A program made the position numbers and the translations under genes. The notes below the pieces were generated by a model. The model searched no databases. It was given only the letters and a program-made list of their open reading frames with translations, and was not told the origin of the DNA. Positions 6,696 through 12,897 of a stretch of DNA of 18,482 nt are shown in pieces. The stretch is from NCBI GenBank assembly GCA_028719205.1, contig JAQUKH010000041.1, positions 1 to 18,482 on the forward strand, given 5' to 3'. Each line of letters begins with the position of its first letter. The first letter of the stretch is position 1. The DNA is from a bacterium (GTDB lineage: Bacteria > JACRDZ01 > JAQUKH01).

Positions 6696-8171
6696 ATGAA
6701 GACAATATCAAAATATATTTTACTAATTATAATGTTTACAGTATTTCAGCAAAAAATATCCGCTGAAAATGAAAACGTGAATAATGATATTTCAAAAAAA
6801 GCGATAATTTTAATGGGTGAAAAAAAATATAATGAGGCTATAAATCTTTTTGATAAGTTAATAGAGTCAAATCCCAATGATGCGATGATTTTTTATAACC
6901 GCGGTATTTGTTTCACCAAGCTTAAATACTATCCTGAAGCAATAAATGATTATGAGAAGGCGTTAAGCTGTAATATAGATGAATCCTTTAAAACAGATAT
7001 GCTTCTGAAACTGGGCTCGGCCTATTCAAATGTTAATAACATTAACCGGGCAATGGAAAGCTGGTTTAAAGTGTTGAAGATCGATTATTCAAATAAGAAG
7101 GCACGCAAATATATTTCAGAAGCAATTTATAAAATAACAAAAACCGATTCTGAAACAGCCCAAAAATATATTAAAAACGGAATCAAATATTTTGATGAGG
7201 GCGATTACAGATCCGCCATAGAGGAATATATAAAAGCCCTGAAAGAAGACCCTGAGTATTTGGGCGCTAAATATGAATTAGGTATGGCATATCTGGAAAA
7301 TGGGGAATTAGATGTTGCGCTTGTTATTTTTCTCGAAGTTTTGGAGAAAGCTCCTTACCTGGATAATGTTTATCAGGAATTAGGCAATTTATATAATATT
7401 AAAAAGAATTACATACCGGCTGGAGAAATGTTCGAAAAGGCGTTGGAGTTTACGCTGGACGATACAAGAAGGCCTTATCTTGAGGCAAGGAATAAACTGG
7501 TTAATATTTATCTAAAAAATAACGATTCTAAAAGCGCGGTATTGCATTTGGAAAGATTATATGTATTACTGCCGGACTCCGTTGAAATAAGGGACTCGTT
7601 GGGAATAAATTATATAAATTCCGGTGAATATAAAAAGGCAGAAAATTTATTTCTGGCTATACTTTCAAAAGAGCCTGATAATGTTTTCGCTAATGGTGAA
7701 TTAGGCATCGTTTATTCAATTATCGGAAAACATGAAGAGTCCGTTAAAATATATGAAAAACTTATCACAATCACTCCTGATAATTCCATAATTTGCATGA
7801 ACCTTGGTAATGGCTATAGATCTCTGAAAAATTATGAAAAAGCCATAGATGCCTTTAAAAAATCAATTCAATTGGATCCTAATAATAACTCGGCGTATTG
7901 GAATCTTGGCGATCTGTATTTTTCTTTAAAAAATTATGACGAGTCGCTCATTATACTGAAAAATGCCGTAAAATTAGATCCAAACGACTCACGAACTTAT
8001 TACCAAATAGCCAGAATATATTCATTACAGAAAAATGAGAAAGACGCAATAATAAACCTGGAAATGGCGATTACTCTTAACGATAAATACATTGAAGAGA
8101 TAAAAAATAATAAGGATTTTGATAATTTGATGAATAATAAACAATTCCATGAATTACTAATAGATAAATGA
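6696..8171 (+). CDS. Exported tetratricopeptide repeat protein
   Basis: This 491-aa protein starts with a basic-hydrophobic signal peptide (MKTISKYILLIIMFTVFQQKISA, cleavage likely after A23). Nearly all of the rest is TPR repeats of 34 residues. About ten units are visible, for example GEKKYNEAINLFDKLIESNPND, the unit beginning FDEGDYRSAIEEY, and LKNYEKAIDAFKKSIQLDPNN, with the usual W/L-G-Y-A-F-A-P pattern. It ends in DFDNLMNNKQFHELL, a common capping sequence of bacterial TPR proteins. There is no catalytic domain, so it should be a periplasmic or surface scaffold for protein complexes. The start lacks a clear Shine-Dalgarno. The gene sits alone between two composite repeats and shares its promoter-leader with the Pycsar operon. 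Confidence 0.85.
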   Translation: MKTISKYILLIIMFTVFQQKISAENENVNNDISKKAIILMGEKKYNEAINLFDKLIESNPNDAMIFYNRGICFTKLKYYPEAINDYEKALSCNIDESFKTDMLLKLGSAYSNVNNINRAMESWFKVLKIDYSNKKARKYISEAIYKITKTDSETAQKYIKNGIKYFDEGDYRSAIEEYIKALKEDPEYLGAKYELGMAYLENGELDVALVIFLEVLEKAPYLDNVYQELGNLYNIKKNYIPAGEMFEKALEFTLDDTRRPYLEARNKLVNIYLKNNDSKSAVLHLERLYVLLPDSVEIRDSLGINYINSGEYKKAENLFLAILSKEPDNVFANGELGIVYSIIGKHEESVKIYEKLITITPDNSIICMNLGNGYRSLKNYEKAIDAFKKSIQLDPNNNSAYWNLGDLYFSLKNYDESLIILKNAVKLDPNDSRTYYQIARIYSLQKNEKDAIINLEMAITLNDKYIEEIKNNKDFDNLMNNKQFHELLIDK

Positions 8172-8356
8172 TTTTCGCGTTTTTTCGAACTATCTTCTTA
8201 AATCCATACCCCATGTTTTTAAAATGCTTGTGATTTCTAGCCACAGCGGATAAGAGTGACTTCTTTATTCTTCTTGTGACTTATTTCTATATATCTAGAT
8301 ATTCCGCGCTATATTAACGGTTCGATCTGTTTGAACGGCTCAAACTGTTTAAACGT
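8172..8356. repeat. Composite dispersed repeat, copy B (rearranged)
   Basis: This is a degenerate copy: a CGAACTATCTTCTTAAATCCAT module, CATACCCCATG, then AGCCACAGCGGATAAGAGTGACTT. The last is a diverged form of the sequence found at 6390 and 9232. After it come CTTGTGACTT and four tandem 9-mers at 8320-8355 (GTTCGATCT, GTTTGAACG, GCTCAAACT, GTTTAAACG). Module order differs from copies A, C and D, because the 9-mers come last. Confidence 0.65.
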
Positions 8357-8363
8357 TTTTTAA

Positions 8364-8392
8364 AGGACAAATCAGTATATTAGTGTTACAAT
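8364..8392 (+). promoter_or_regulatory. Possible promoter of the toxin-antitoxin pair
   Basis: TACAAT (8387-8392) with upstream TGT as an extended -10, and AGGACA (8364-8369) as a weak -35 at 17-bp spacing. The ATG at 8406 is only 14 bases downstream, so the leader would be very short. Weak call. Confidence 0.35.
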
Positions 8393-8405
8393 TAGACATA
8401 ATATT

Positions 8406-8729
8406 ATGAATAATGATATTTTAAAATTTATCAAGCTTTGTGTAAAAAAGCGTAAAATATATTGGACGTATCATGTGAATATGAGATTAAAAGGGCGTAG
8501 TATATCCCGTGAAGCGATTTTATATTCAGTAGATACTTATGTGATAATAGAAAATTACCCTGAAGATAAATATTTACCGAGCTATCTTATTTATGCGGAA
8601 GATGAAGGTGTGGCAATACACATTCATATGGCAGTTGATATAAAAAACAACAATATAAGAATAATTACAAGTTATAGGCCAACGTTAGATAAATGGAACG
8701 ATGACTTAAAAACAAGGAGAACGCCATGA
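8406..8729 (+). CDS. DUF4258 domain protein, putative toxin
   Basis: This 107-aa protein fits DUF4258: WTYHVNMRLKGRSISREAIL with the conserved H-x3-R near the start, a central ENYPEDKYLPSYLIYA, a VAIHIHMAVD strand and C-terminal IITSYRPTLDKWNDD. DUF4258 proteins resemble RelE/BrnT-like ribonuclease toxins and frequently pair with a zinc-finger antitoxin. Here the next gene is such a protein and overlaps by four bases (ATGA), a typical toxin-antitoxin arrangement. Toxic RNase activity is inferred from family and context. The pair sits between composite repeats B and C. Confidence 0.85.
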   Translation: MNNDILKFIKLCVKKRKIYWTYHVNMRLKGRSISREAILYSVDTYVIIENYPEDKYLPSYLIYAEDEGVAIHIHMAVDIKNNNIRIITSYRPTLDKWNDDLKTRRTP

Positions 8730-8947
8730 AATGCCAAAATTGCGGTGGAAAATTGAAAAAAGTTATTACTAATTTACCATTTAAAGCTGAATACGATTCT
8801 ATTATTATTATTAAAAAATTACCGGTATTGCAATGTGAAAACTGTAGTGAATATTTAATTGAAGATCCGGTGATGGAAAAAGTAGACAATATTTTGTGTA
8901 AAGTTGATAAAACGGCTGAACTTGAAATTTTAAGTTATGCCGTATAA
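8726..8947 (+). CDS. YgiT-type zinc-finger protein, putative antitoxin
   Basis: This 73-aa protein has two CxxC pairs (C3-x2-C6 and C37-x2-C40) separated by a beta-rich segment, as in the YgiT/MqsA-type zinc-finger domain. MqsA has a second HTH domain that binds DNA; none is present here, so this is the short form that usually accompanies DUF4258 toxins. AAGGAG lies six bases before the ATG, which overlaps the toxin stop as ATGA, giving translational coupling. It likely neutralises the upstream protein by direct contact. Autoregulation is uncertain without the HTH. Confidence 0.85.
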   Translation: MKCQNCGGKLKKVITNLPFKAEYDSIIIIKKLPVLQCENCSEYLIEDPVMEKVDNILCKVDKTAELEILSYAV

Positions 8948-8990
8948 AAAACAGAGGCGAGATTTCCTATTCCAAACATTTTTATTTGTA

Positions 8991-9035
8991 GGGGCGAACC
9001 TGCCCGCCTCAGGAGGGTAATCATTCGCCCTTTTT
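8991..9035 (+). terminator. Hairpin with T-tract after the toxin-antitoxin pair
   Basis: GGGCGAA (8992-8998) pairs with TTCGCCC (9024-9030) across 25 bases that hold a further small CCTG/CAGG pairing, then TTTTTG follows. It begins TGTAGGGGC, the same opening as the hairpins at 6176, 6222 and (inverted) 12693. It probably ends transcription of the pair. Confidence 0.5.
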
Positions 9036-9099
9036 GTTTTATTCTTAATTCCTTAGGAATCAATTTAAAAGTTGCATTATTAGTGAATTTAAAAAAATT

Positions 9100-9380
9100 C
9101 TGAAAACTGTTTAAACTGCTTGAACGGTTTAAACGATTCTTCCGCTTCCGACTTCTGCTCATCCTCGCTATCTTCCCATTTCTTTACTGGTGACGTTGTG
9201 ACTTGTGACTTTGTTGCTTGTGACTTTGCAACTTCCGCCACGGCGGACAAGTGTGACTTATTTTCCCCATACTCTATGCCCTATGCGCCATGCATCTTTC
9301 CTTGCTTGTGACTTACGACTATAGACTATTGACTTCTTTGCTTATTCCTTCCGCACATCTGCTCTTACGCTTCCGGGCCC
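9100..9380. repeat. Composite dispersed repeat, copy C
   Basis: This fills most of the 575-base gap before the CPBP gene. Module order is as in copy A: tandem 9-mers (9100-9135, including GTTTAAACT, GCTTGAACG, GTTTAAACG), TTCTTCCGCTTCC and CTATCTTCCCATTTC, GTGAC units, then the CTTCCGCCACGGCGGACAAG segment identical to 6389-6408. After these come CTCTATGCCCTATGCGCCAT and further TGTGACTT units. No gene is supported in it. Confidence 0.75.
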
Positions 9381-9394
9381 GCCTAATAATTATC

Positions 9395-9445
9395 AATATT
9401 TGAAAATATTATTTTATTGACAAGAGGGGATAAGAGAAATAGAAT
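9395..9445 (+). promoter_or_regulatory. Promoter and upstream inverted repeat for the CPBP gene
   Basis: TTGACA (9417-9422), 17-bp spacer and TAGAAT (9440-9445) make a good promoter with a leader of about 70 bases. Just upstream is a perfect inverted repeat, AATATTT-GA-AAATATT (9395-9410), placed where a regulator could bind next to the -35. Operator function is only a suggestion. Confidence 0.5.
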
Positions 9446-9522
9446 TAAAATTAGTAATATGAAATAGTTGCCAAATTGAAGAAGTGAGGGGTGTGAGCGT
9501 TATGCCATAAGAGGAGGATAAC

Positions 9523-10377
9523 ATGGCGACAATTAAGGATTTCATCAAGAAGCACCCGGTGATTACCTATTTCGTTATGACATTCGCCATCTCATGGGGT
9601 GGCGTCCTCATCGTGATCGGTCCCGGTGGAATCCCGGCTGCCTCCAAGGAACAGTTTGATGCGCTACTCCCGGCCGCGATTCTGGCGTTGCTCGCCGGGC
9701 CCAGTGTAACGGGCATCCTGTTGACCGGCCTTGTCTATGGAAGAGCGGGCTATCTCGAGTTTTTATCCCGGCTGTTCAGGTGGCGGGTTGGTATTCGCTG
9801 GTACGCGGCAGCGCTCCTGATCGCCCCGCTTGTGATGACGGCGGTACTATTTGCACTCTCTTTTTTATCCCCACAGTTCCTACCCGGCATATTTGTATCA
9901 AATGACAAGATATCCCATTTGATGTTCGGTCTCTCGGTGGGGTTAGTTGCAGGCCTCTTCGAGGAGCTTGGCTGGACAGGCTTTGCAATTCCTGAATTGA
10001 TAAAGCGTTATAGTGTATTTATTACCGGTCTTATCGTTGGTGTTCTATGGGGAGTATGGCACTTGATCGTGTGCTACTGGATAAGCGGCACTTACTCCGG
10101 AGAACTTTCCCTGATCAGCTACCTGCTCGATCCTCTATTATTGTTGCCGGTCTTCAGGGTGCTTATGGTGTGGGTCTACGACCGTACAGGGAGTCTTCTC
10201 GTAGGGATGCTTATGCATATAAGTCTTACAGCCAGCGCGCGAATCATCAGTCCCCTGGTGATAGCTGGGGTGTCTCTCCTGGCCTTTGATCTTGTATGGT
10301 TCGCCGCTGTATGCGGCATAGTTGCCGCGGTCGCCGTGGCCAACGGAGGACAATTTTCGCGACAACCGATCAAATGA
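9523..10377 (+). CDS. CPBP-family intramembrane glutamic protease (Rce1/Abi-like)
   Basis: This 284-aa protein with about eight hydrophobic helices belongs to the CPBP (CAAX protease and bacteriocin-processing) family. The motifs are EELGWTGF (E147, E148), WGVWHL (H180) and GMLMHIS (H232). These glutamates and histidines form the membrane active site in Rce1-like proteases. The first motif is usually EExxxR; here the arginine is threonine (T152), a variant I believe also occurs in homologues. GAGGAGG lies five bases before the ATG. The coding sequence is clearly richer in G+C than everything around it and is bracketed by composite repeats C and D, which suggests recent acquisition. Bacterial relatives act in bacteriocin immunity or peptide processing; the substrate here is unknown. 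Confidence 0.9.
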   Translation: MATIKDFIKKHPVITYFVMTFAISWGGVLIVIGPGGIPAASKEQFDALLPAAILALLAGPSVTGILLTGLVYGRAGYLEFLSRLFRWRVGIRWYAAALLIAPLVMTAVLFALSFLSPQFLPGIFVSNDKISHLMFGLSVGLVAGLFEELGWTGFAIPELIKRYSVFITGLIVGVLWGVWHLIVCYWISGTYSGELSLISYLLDPLLLLPVFRVLMVWVYDRTGSLLVGMLMHISLTASARIISPLVIAGVSLLAFDLVWFAAVCGIVAAVAVANGGQFSRQPIK

Positions 10378-10394
10378 AAATAATATTAACAGCC

Positions 10395-10595
10395 TCTTTC
10401 CTTGCTTGTGATTTGTTTCCGTTGTTTTTCTTGATTAACTTATTAGAGCGGCTCAAACTGTTAAAACTGCTTGAACGGATTAAACGATTTTTCACCTTCC
10501 GCGCTATCTTCTCATTTCTTTACTGATGACGTTGTGACTTTGCAACTTGCCTGCCCGCCTCTGGAGGGCCTGCCCGCCGTAGGAGGGTGACTTTT
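10395..10595. repeat. Composite dispersed repeat, copy D
   Basis: This lies in the 398-base gap between the CPBP gene and the PycTM-like gene. It starts with CTCTTTCCTTGCTTGTGATTTG, then five tandem 9-mers at 10442-10486 (ATTAGAGCG, GCTCAAACT, GTTAAAACT, GCTTGAACG, GATTAAACG). TTCACCTTCCGC and CTATCTTC follow, then GACGTTGTGACTTTGCAACTT and the CCTGCCCGCC motif twice. It passes directly into the duplicated promoter-leader. Confidence 0.75.
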
Positions 10596-10765
10596 TATTT
10601 CTGCTATCTTTTCTATTGAACAAATCTAAAAATATGATATAGTTTAACGGATTGCTTCTTTGTATAAAAATGCGAGAAGTGGCGATATTTATTCATTCTT
10701 ACTTATCTATTCTTTTTAGCCAAGTCTCAATGTAATTACGCTGTTTGTATATTAATTGTTAAGAG
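10560..10765 (+). repeat. Duplicated promoter-leader block, copy 2
   Basis: Second copy of the block at 6485-6690. It keeps TCTGCTATCTTTTCTATTGA, the promoter, AAAAATGCGAGAAGTGGC and the later collinear AGCCAAGTCT and ATATTAATT segments. It places the Pycsar-type operon under the same leader as the TPR gene. Confidence 0.75.
10616..10643 (+). promoter_or_regulatory. Promoter for the Pycsar-type operon
   Basis: TTGAAC (10616-10621), 16-bp spacer, TATAGT (10638-10643) with TGA directly upstream as an extended -10. The leader to the ATG at 10776 is about 125 bases. Confidence 0.55.
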
Positions 10766-10775
10766 GAATAAAAAT

Positions 10776-11246
10776 ATGAATACGAAAATAGCTGAAAAAC
10801 TTTTATTGTTACAATTGGAGTGGATAAAAGCTGCAGACTCAAAGGTCTCTCCCATTTTTGCAATTAATGTCGCTATGTTAGGATTAATCGTTGCTTTGAT
10901 AAAAACGGTAACCTTATGGACTATTGGTCCGGCAATAATATCTACTTTAAGTCTTATCCCCTTAGCTTTAAGCATAGGATTCCTTGCATTTGCAATGTTT
11001 CCGAGATTAAGCGGTCCAAAAGGTTCAAATGTGTTTTTCGGCGAAATTACCAAGAAAGCAGAAACCGTATATTTAAATGAAATGAAAACATTGAATGATG
11101 AAAAATATGAAAACGATCTTTTAAGTCAAGTTTATAGAAATGCTGAAATAGCAGAAACAAAATACGCTTATGTAAAGTTGGCTTTCATATCTTCTTTCAT
11201 AAGTGTTCCATTTTGGTTATTAGCAATTTACTTGCTATATGTTTAG
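10776..11246 (+). CDS. pycTM: PycTM-like membrane effector of a Pycsar anti-phage system
   Basis: This 156-aa protein opens with LLLLQLEWIKAADSKVSPIFAINVAMLGLI, the signature of the Pycsar effector (PycTM, DUF5706-type) family: a short amphipathic helix with W-x-K-x-A-D-x-K leading into the first membrane segment. Hydrophobic helices lie at about 26-46, 50-74 and 134-155, with a charged cytosolic helix-rich stretch (about 85-130) between the second and third. In described Pycsar systems the effector binds cCMP or cUMP made by the partner cyclase on infection, and membrane-type effectors damage the inner membrane, causing abortive infection. The adjacent downstream gene is a matching cyclase, which strongly supports the call. 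AGAGGA precedes the ATG. Confidence 0.8.
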   Translation: MNTKIAEKLLLLQLEWIKAADSKVSPIFAINVAMLGLIVALIKTVTLWTIGPAIISTLSLIPLALSIGFLAFAMFPRLSGPKGSNVFFGEITKKAETVYLNEMKTLNDEKYENDLLSQVYRNAEIAETKYAYVKLAFISSFISVPFWLLAIYLLYV

Positions 11247-11267
11247 TTTAGGAGTGGATGTAAAGAT

Positions 11268-11960
11268 ATGTCTTTAAAAGATGAGTTGGAAAGCAAAGTA
11301 AAAAGCATATTTAGTGAGCAATGGACTGAGAGGGATGGGCAAGTTGTACCATCAGTTGAAGATTTAAAGCTTGGTAATGATGCCGTAAAACTTGATGGTG
11401 TAGTCCTTTATGCTGATATGTCTGAATCTACGAAATTAGTAGATTCAAAAAAGGCATTCTTTGCTGCGGAGATTTATAAAGCATATTTACACTGTACAGC
11501 TAAGATAATTGAGTATGAAGGTGGAGAAATTACAGCTTATGATGGAGACAGAATTATGGCTGTATTTATTGGTGATAGCAAAAATACGTCGGCAGTGAAA
11601 GCTGCATTGAAAATCAACTATTCCAGAATACAAATAGTCAATCCTGCAATTAAAAATCAATACAAAGATGAGACATATCAAGTTAAACATACAATAGGGA
11701 TTGATAGTTCCAATCTTTTTATCGCAAGAACAGGCATTCGGGGATCAAATGATCTTGTTTGGGTTGGAAAGGCTGCAAACCACGCAGCCAAACTTTGCGA
11801 GCTGTCAAATGACTACACCACTAGAATAACAGCCGATGTTTACAATAACCTCCATCAAAGTGTTAAATATTTTGAAGAAAAATCTATGTGGGAGAAAGTT
11901 ACTTGGATTGATATGAATAAAACTATTTACTGTTCAACATGGTGGTGGAGTGTCTCTTAA
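11268..11960 (+). CDS. pycC: PycC-like class III pyrimidine nucleotide cyclase (Pycsar)
   Basis: This 230-aa stand-alone cyclase has the class III fold motifs. VVLYADMSEST holds the first metal Asp (D50), GGEITAYDGDRIMAVF the second (D94), and NDLVWVGKAANHAAKL the Asn of the ribose/transition-state motif (N171), with Lys (K175) where adenylate cyclases have Arg. By my alignment the two purine-reading positions of adenylate/guanylate cyclases are A90 (usually Lys/Glu) and V164 (usually Asp/Thr/Cys). This agrees with a pyrimidine cyclase making cCMP or cUMP. It ends IYCSTWWWSVS. It follows the PycTM-like gene by 21 bases with AGGAG upstream, so the two form an operon. Which pyrimidine is used cannot be told by eye. 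Confidence 0.8.
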   Translation: MSLKDELESKVKSIFSEQWTERDGQVVPSVEDLKLGNDAVKLDGVVLYADMSESTKLVDSKKAFFAAEIYKAYLHCTAKIIEYEGGEITAYDGDRIMAVFIGDSKNTSAVKAALKINYSRIQIVNPAIKNQYKDETYQVKHTIGIDSSNLFIARTGIRGSNDLVWVGKAANHAAKLCELSNDYTTRITADVYNNLHQSVKYFEEKSMWEKVTWIDMNKTIYCSTWWWSVS

Positions 11961-12044
11961 CAAATTACTGCACTTGACATTTTTTTACTTCGCTCAAAAT
12001 GCAGGTAAACTCAACGTCGAAACATAAGGAGATCTCTTTAATCC

Positions 12045-12419
12045 ATGGGAAAAGAATTAAGGGAGTATAGAAACCATCTGGTTGCAGCAGAACAAAAAGC
12101 ACAAGAAGATTTTGATAAAACAGTACTATCCTTGTCAGGTGGTGCTCTTGGCATCTCCTTTGCATTTATAAAAGATATTGTTGGTGCAGGTCCTTTCGAA
12201 AAACTCTTTTTTCTATTGTTTTCATGGATTTCTTGGAGTAGTAGCATTATCATTGTACTATTGTCATTTTTCTTCAGCCACTTGGCTTTGCGTCAAGCAA
12301 TAAATCAGGTAGATAAAAAAATATCTACAACGAGCGACCTGGTGGTTGCTACGACTTTATCACTGCTATATTTAATATCCTCGGAGGTTTATTATTTTTC
12401 GTTGGGGTTATTTCAATAA
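12045..12419 (+). CDS. Small membrane protein, accessory gene of the Pycsar locus (apparent frameshift)
   Basis: As read it is 124 aa: a charged N-terminal helix (KELREYRNHLVAAEQKAQEDFD), a glycine-containing hydrophobic segment SLSGGALGISFAFIKDIVG, a second helix FLLFSWISWSSSIIIVLLSFFF and the stretch SHLALRQAINQVDKK. I know this as a recurrent unnamed membrane protein but not its function. At an A7 run (12315-12321) the family-like sequence moves to the -1 frame, which continues NIYNERPGGCYDFITAIFNI, a third membrane helix and a stop at 12464-12466. With one extra A the product is 140 aa and its stop overlaps the next start as ATGA. The as-read C-terminus TTLSLLYLISSEVYYFSLGLFQ is probably an artefact or mutation. 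AAGGAG lies upstream of the ATG; the cyclase ends 84 bases before. Confidence 0.65.
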   Translation: MGKELREYRNHLVAAEQKAQEDFDKTVLSLSGGALGISFAFIKDIVGAGPFEKLFFLLFSWISWSSSIIIVLLSFFFSHLALRQAINQVDKKISTTSDLVVATTLSLLYLISSEVYYFSLGLFQ

Positions 12420-12466
12420 TTTATTTTGTTAGTTACAATCTACCAAAAGGAGGGCAAATAAAATGA
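12317..12466 (+). other. Out-of-frame 3' part of the small membrane protein gene
   Basis: In the -1 frame from the A7 run the sequence reads KNIYNERPGGCYDF, then ITAIFNILGGLLFFVGVIS and IIYFVSYNLPKGGQIK before TGA. This is a good membrane helix after an ERPGG turn, with a natural end overlapping the next gene by four bases. The frame is closed immediately upstream by TAA at 12314-12316, so it can only be reached by an indel or slippage at the A run. Confidence 0.6.
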
Positions 12467-12615
12467 CGGATAATCAAAAAGATACACCTATCAAAGCTCC
12501 TGTGCCTGAACCTAATAAGCACTTTGAAAGGGGTTATAGGCCACCACCACCTCCTCCAAAGCCAGATGGAGGTTATAGACCTCCTCCACCTCCACCAAAA
12601 CCAACTAAGAAATAA
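12463..12615 (+). CDS. Small proline-rich protein with duplicated GYRPPPPPPKP motif
   Basis: This 50-aa protein begins MTDNQKDTPIKAPVPEPNKH, then has two copies of GYRPPPPPPKP separated by DG, and ends TKK. AAAGGAGG lies 10-12 bases upstream, and the ATG overlaps the frame-corrected stop of the preceding membrane gene (ATGA), so the two should be translationally coupled. No signal peptide or hydrophobic stretch is present, so it is cytosolic and probably disordered, with polyproline runs that could bind another protein. I recall similar short GYxP/PPPP-KP proteins beside this type of membrane protein but know no assigned function. Too short for ordinary gene calling, but the ribosome site and overlap make it credible. 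Confidence 0.65.
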   Translation: MTDNQKDTPIKAPVPEPNKHFERGYRPPPPPPKPDGGYRPPPPPPKPTKK

Positions 12616-12644
12616 ATTGTTTCAATAAAGGTTTTTTTGTATTC

Positions 12645-12786
12645 GGAACATTGTTTTCTAGAGTAACTAACTATTAAAAGGAAACGGTAAGAGGGCAGGC
12701 ACAAGACCTGCCCCTACAAAAAAATCCCATCCAACAAAACCATAATGTATGTCAGGGACATTGGTTCCTAGTAATACTAACTATTT
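12645..12786. repeat. Repeat cluster: CTAG-type units and an inverted GGGCAGG hairpin
   Basis: Part of the 415-base gap 12616-13030. Two copies of a 30-base unit (ACATTG-TT-CTAG-ACTAACTATT) lie at 12645-12676 and 12754-12786, and a third diverged copy is at 14172-14200. Between them GGGCAGG (12693-12699) and CCTGCCC (12707-12713) form the reverse-orientation version of the hairpin at 6226-6246. ATGTC-AGG-GACAT (about 12749-12761) is a small palindrome. The rest of the gap up to 12870 is AT-rich with a TATCTTCTCATTTTTTT fragment of the composite repeat. Confidence 0.6.
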
Positions 12787-12869
12787 AAATCATCTCTTTA
12801 TCTTCTCATTTTTTTAAATAATTCCAAGAACCATTCATTTTGCATTTCACGCACAGTTCATATGCATTC

Positions 12870-12897
12870 TTGACAAAAAAAGTTAATTTGATATAAT
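12870..12897 (+). promoter_or_regulatory. Strong promoter for the PilZ-membrane gene
   Basis: Consensus TTGACA (12870-12875), 16-bp spacer, perfect TATAAT (12892-12897) with TGA upstream (extended -10). The leader to 13031 is about 125 bases. The spacer and -10 resemble the promoter at 16368. Confidence 0.75.

Noticed and set aside
6222-9380. CRISPR array
   Set aside because: The tandem units are only 7-9 bp with no spacers of uniform length, and there are no cas genes.
10296-10526. Open frame overlapping the end of the CPBP gene and copy D repeat
   Set aside because: Overlaps a well-supported gene in another frame and ends in repeat-encoded leucine/lysine-rich sequence.
6222-10600. Integron-like cassette array with the composite repeats as attC sites
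   Set aside because: No integrase is present and the repeats lack the paired RYYYAAC/GTTRRRY core sites expected of attC. The cassette-like layout is real but the integron explanation is not supported.
11974-12000. TTGACA between the cyclase and the small membrane gene as a separate promoter
   Set aside because: The best -10 (CAAAAT) sits at only 15 bp and matches poorly; read-through from the Pycsar promoter explains expression more simply.
12613-12640. Terminator after the proline-rich gene (T7 run after AATAAAGG)
   Set aside because: Only a three-base pairing precedes the T run, so no credible stem is present.
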